NCBI GenBank assembly: GCA_030141605.1
Contig: JAQGDQ010000181.1
Span: 1 to 62,000 of the forward strand
DNA from: Tubiluchus corallicola
Taxonomy: Eukaryota > Priapulida > Priapulimorpha > Priapulimorphida > Tubiluchidae
Reading direction: 5' to 3'
DNA length: 62,000 bases
Below the pieces are notes generated by a model. The model ran no database searches, was not told the DNA's origin, and saw only the letters and a list, made by a program, of their open reading frames with translations. Of this stretch, positions 58,881-62,000 are shown in pieces (the stretch's first letter is position 1; each line of letters starts with the position of its first letter). The position numbers and the translations under genes were made by a program.

Positions 58881-61800
58881 CTAAAAAGCCAACAAGTAAA
58901 TTTAATAAGTAAGAAATCATAAAGGAAAATTCGCCCTTTAATGGAGGAATTTATTAAATAAGCCTGAACTACAATGAAGTAGAAATGTACCATTGCTAGT
59001 GGCATGGCTAACAGAGGAACAACCACATTTCTCAAAATTGGCACATTTTCAACAACTTTTTAACTGACAGTTTCAATGAATGCAGTTCCTTCATGATAAA
59101 TTTTTCACAATGCTTCATTTTGTTTTCATTTTACATTTAAAATGAAAATAATTTAATAATACACATTGTGCTTTTATGTTTAGATGTTTATAAGCTTACT
59201 GTAAAACTTTTTAACGTGTTTTAATTTTTAATACAAAATAACTATATACTTCCTTTAAAACTGAATCTTCTTCGTGTTTTGATTTTAAACAAAAATTAAA
59301 ATGTATAGTCAATGTGTTAAAAATTGTTTGGTACGTGTCTTGATGTCTTTTTTGTGTTTGCTCCGCCTAGCTTTAGAACCTGTCTATGCCCCTGACTGCA
59401 GCTAATTGTGATCATAGATTTCACTGACTGAAAAGATTTTAGTTTCTCACACCTCATGTTACATTAAAAACTTTGCTATTATTTTGTTAAATTTATGATA
59501 CATTTGTAAAGTTCTTGAAAACTTTTTATTATTATATTTAGTTTATTTGAAAAGTAGATTGTTTCTATGATACATCATGATCAAATAAATTATTGTGATA
59601 AAAACAAGTTATATAAAATATTAATCTCTTACTATATTACCTAACATTAAACTGCATAATTTCTTTGTTATTTGATTAGTGTACAGTATTTCGTAAGCAT
59701 ATTTCGATTACACTGCTGCTTTTGGAACATCCTGTACAATATTATTAACAAAGTCATTATACCATTATTAGTAACTGTAATGCTATAAGTAATGTATGAA
59801 ATGCACAGATCATGATTCGACTGCTTTTGCTAGTCACGACTCAAAGTTATGACCTATCTCAACTGCAGAAATTTGACTACTAGAAAAGGCGTTGTTGCAA
59901 CACGTGAATACAGTATCTGCTATGCTCGAAAGAGAATGAGGTCGAGTCTGACTGCTTATTCTGACAATTTAGCTTCAAGTGTCATAGTTATTTTGTAATG
60001 ATTAAGTGATGTAGTGGTCAAGGAAGTGAAATGAGGTGCAAACCTCACCCATGGTTGAAACCTCACGATCAATGGTCAGTGTACCAAACTGCACATTTGG
60101 TGCATGCTGAGTTGTTAATTTGTATTCATCGTACCTATCTATTGTAGTATGTATGTACTGCAGTGTTGAAGTTGCCATTATTGCTCAGTCTTTAATTATT
60201 CTACCAGAAATCTATGACTTGTATTATCTGCTGTTGTCTCAATGACTGTAAATGCAGCCAAAGTATTTTTTCATTTGTGTCAAAAATCAAGTATGTCAGA
60301 ATTAAAAACCACATTCGGTATGTATTTCAGTTGATGATGACATCATTTTATTTTGTCATGCACAAAAATACAGCCACCAAATCGTATCACACAATAGCGA
60401 AACCACGTATACAAACCTATAGATAAAGAGAAACTTTAAATATAATGCAAATTTGAATATGAAATTTGCTAAAGTTTTGAAAATAGTCTTAAAAAAATTT
60501 AGGACATATATAATTATATATATATATTATTATATACTGTACAACAAAAATGTATAATAACATAATTACATTGTCAATGTATAATACGATATAATTTTTA
60601 TATTAAAAGAGACACATAGAAATTGGACAAAAATAGTCTACAACTATAATATTAATGAGATTGCAGCAGAGATAAAAATTTGTAAAAATTTACAATTCAA
60701 GCTGAGCTTACTAAATTTTCTATGAGCCCATTTTGAAGTTTTAAACTTCCGTTAACGGCCGTAACAAAGTACACATATATTTCTAAAATTAAAATCCTCA
60801 CTTTTCAATTTCATGCTCAAGTGCAGCATTGTAAAAACACACAAAATTATGTCATGAGTGAGTTTTCTGGTTTGTTCATTAGAAATGATTCAATGCGGCA
60901 ACAAATACCCCCAAAACAAGAAATCTATTGCAATAAATTTCTAGACAACTTTGAGGTGGGCTGCCAACATGCAATGAAGGCTATGACAACACATACTGGT
61001 GACATTTTTACAAAGAGACAAATGGGTTGATTAATTAGGAAATTACCACACCAATGTACAAAAATCAATAAACTGATGACTCCAAGATCTTCACAAGAAC
61101 ATCTAGAAATTCTCTTTGTATGTGAAACAGCATGCGGCATCAAAAAGACGTGGATGTTGAAAAGCTAGTGTTGTAAATAGTTTATTATGACGACATACTG
61201 ATGAGACTTTACTTGCCTATATTTATGGTCAATTAAACTAACACAGTTAAAGAACGCACTAATTAAGTCTAGGGTACAGTCATAATGAATAATGTACTTC
61301 CTCGAATAAAGTAACAGGACAGATACATTTAACAAAACAACGACAGTTTCGTCTACTTCTGTTTCAAAATTAAGAGCAAGGAAAGAGGCACAGTAATAAC
61401 ATTTTTCTGACACCGATTACATTAACTACGTAAAAACTCACTAAAGGGAATAGGACATTTCATTTAGATATATTTAATTAAGATTTGCTAACTGGAACAG
61501 TTAATTTTTGGCAAAATATGTCTAAAAATGATTTTGCACATGTATATTAGGACAGAGAGAACCTAAATGATGGACCGATTCTACATGTATAGCAGGTGAG
61601 GTAATTTATTTGATCAGTTAATATAAAAGAATGGGCACTAATCACCAACTAGCAGAAGAAGGTCTTCCATCCACATTTGTTGCAACAAGAACAACACGTT
61701 TTAAATGACACAATATTTAAAATAGTTAGAGAATTCAGTAATTTACGAAAAAAGTCTAAAACTACTGCTGCACATGCAGAGTAAAGCAAGAGAATGACAT

Positions 61801-62000
61801 TATCACTAGTAAAAGTATGTTGAGCGATTTTTAAATGGTTTTAAGGAACCAGTAAACTTTGCAACAGCGCAAGCAGAGACAAAAAAGACGAATGTAAATA
61901 ATTGATTACTTGAAAATATGTCCGCAAAAACCTGCACTAGGATACCGTCGTTGCACAAATTAAACAAACAGAGAAACAAAATATAATCTATGCATAACAA
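58881..62000. other. Upstream CASP intron or flank; no exon recognised
   Basis: No coding exon is supported. A short minus-strand frame near 60800-60850 reads YNAALEHEIEK before a GTGAGG donor-like word, which is coiled-coil-like, but I found no acceptor and do not call it. AT dinucleotide-rich sequence lies around 60500-60550. Confidence 0.45.

Noticed and set aside
60790-60850. Additional upstream CASP coiled-coil exon
   Set aside because: A donor-like word and a coiled-coil-like frame exist, but no acceptor was found and phase 2 does not fit the next exon.

Overview
This is a nuclear DNA window from an invertebrate metazoan. It is AT-rich, its genes are split by introns of about 0.1-5 kb with GT-AG borders (mostly GTAAGT-like donors), and it is crowded with microsatellites, short inverted-repeat elements, tRNA-derived SINEs and dead LINE fragments. 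The gene set (ionotropic glutamate receptor, METTL27-like methyltransferase, Ig-superfamily receptor, amine-type GPCR, Golgi CASP) is animal; the phylum cannot be fixed from the sequence. A marine invertebrate such as a cnidarian or invertebrate deuterostome is only a guess.

Layout. (1) 0.46-5.46 kb, minus strand: first two coding exons of a secreted beta-lactamase-like serine hydrolase. Their 4.7-kb intron holds a ~50-copy 40-bp minisatellite lying between two inverted ~280-bp arms. (2) 6.6-13.4 kb, minus: a complete nine-exon ionotropic glutamate receptor of about 690 residues with a short amino-terminal domain and unusual ligand and pore residues. (3) 15.6-19.3 kb, minus: a complete five-exon METTL27/WBSCR27-like methyltransferase of about 252 residues. 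(4) 19.35-20.95 kb: a divergent intergenic region with a ~500-bp pentanucleotide array. (5) 20.9-32.9 kb, plus: a fourteen-exon gene for a 1139-residue type I membrane protein with a signal peptide, a charged helical region, four Ig domains, one membrane segment and a ~525-residue Ser/Asn-rich tail. I do not recognise this architecture, and it is the strongest candidate for something undescribed. (6) 33-46 kb: a repeat-rich stretch with two decayed LINE reverse transcriptases, a possible two-exon 75-residue gene (minus), an orphan exon-like segment, and a ~1.6-kb block duplicated in direct orientation 6.7 kb apart. (7) 46.1-47.2 kb, plus: an intronless amine-type GPCR immediately after the second duplicated block. 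(8) 51.6-58.9 kb, minus: seven 3' exons of CASP, the Golgi membrane coiled-coil protein of the CUX1 locus; the 5' part lies outside or was not found.

The genes do not form an operon or one pathway. The iGluR, GPCR and Ig receptor are all surface receptors, but nothing here shows that they work together. Gene models were built by joining exons whose splice phases agree and whose joined protein fits the family; all are predictions without transcript support. Beyond genes, the most notable signals are the inverted-arm minisatellite, a hammerhead-ribozyme-like core inside a ~150-bp fold-back, the direct duplication beside the GPCR, and several inverted-terminal-repeat elements with TA or TTAA flanks.
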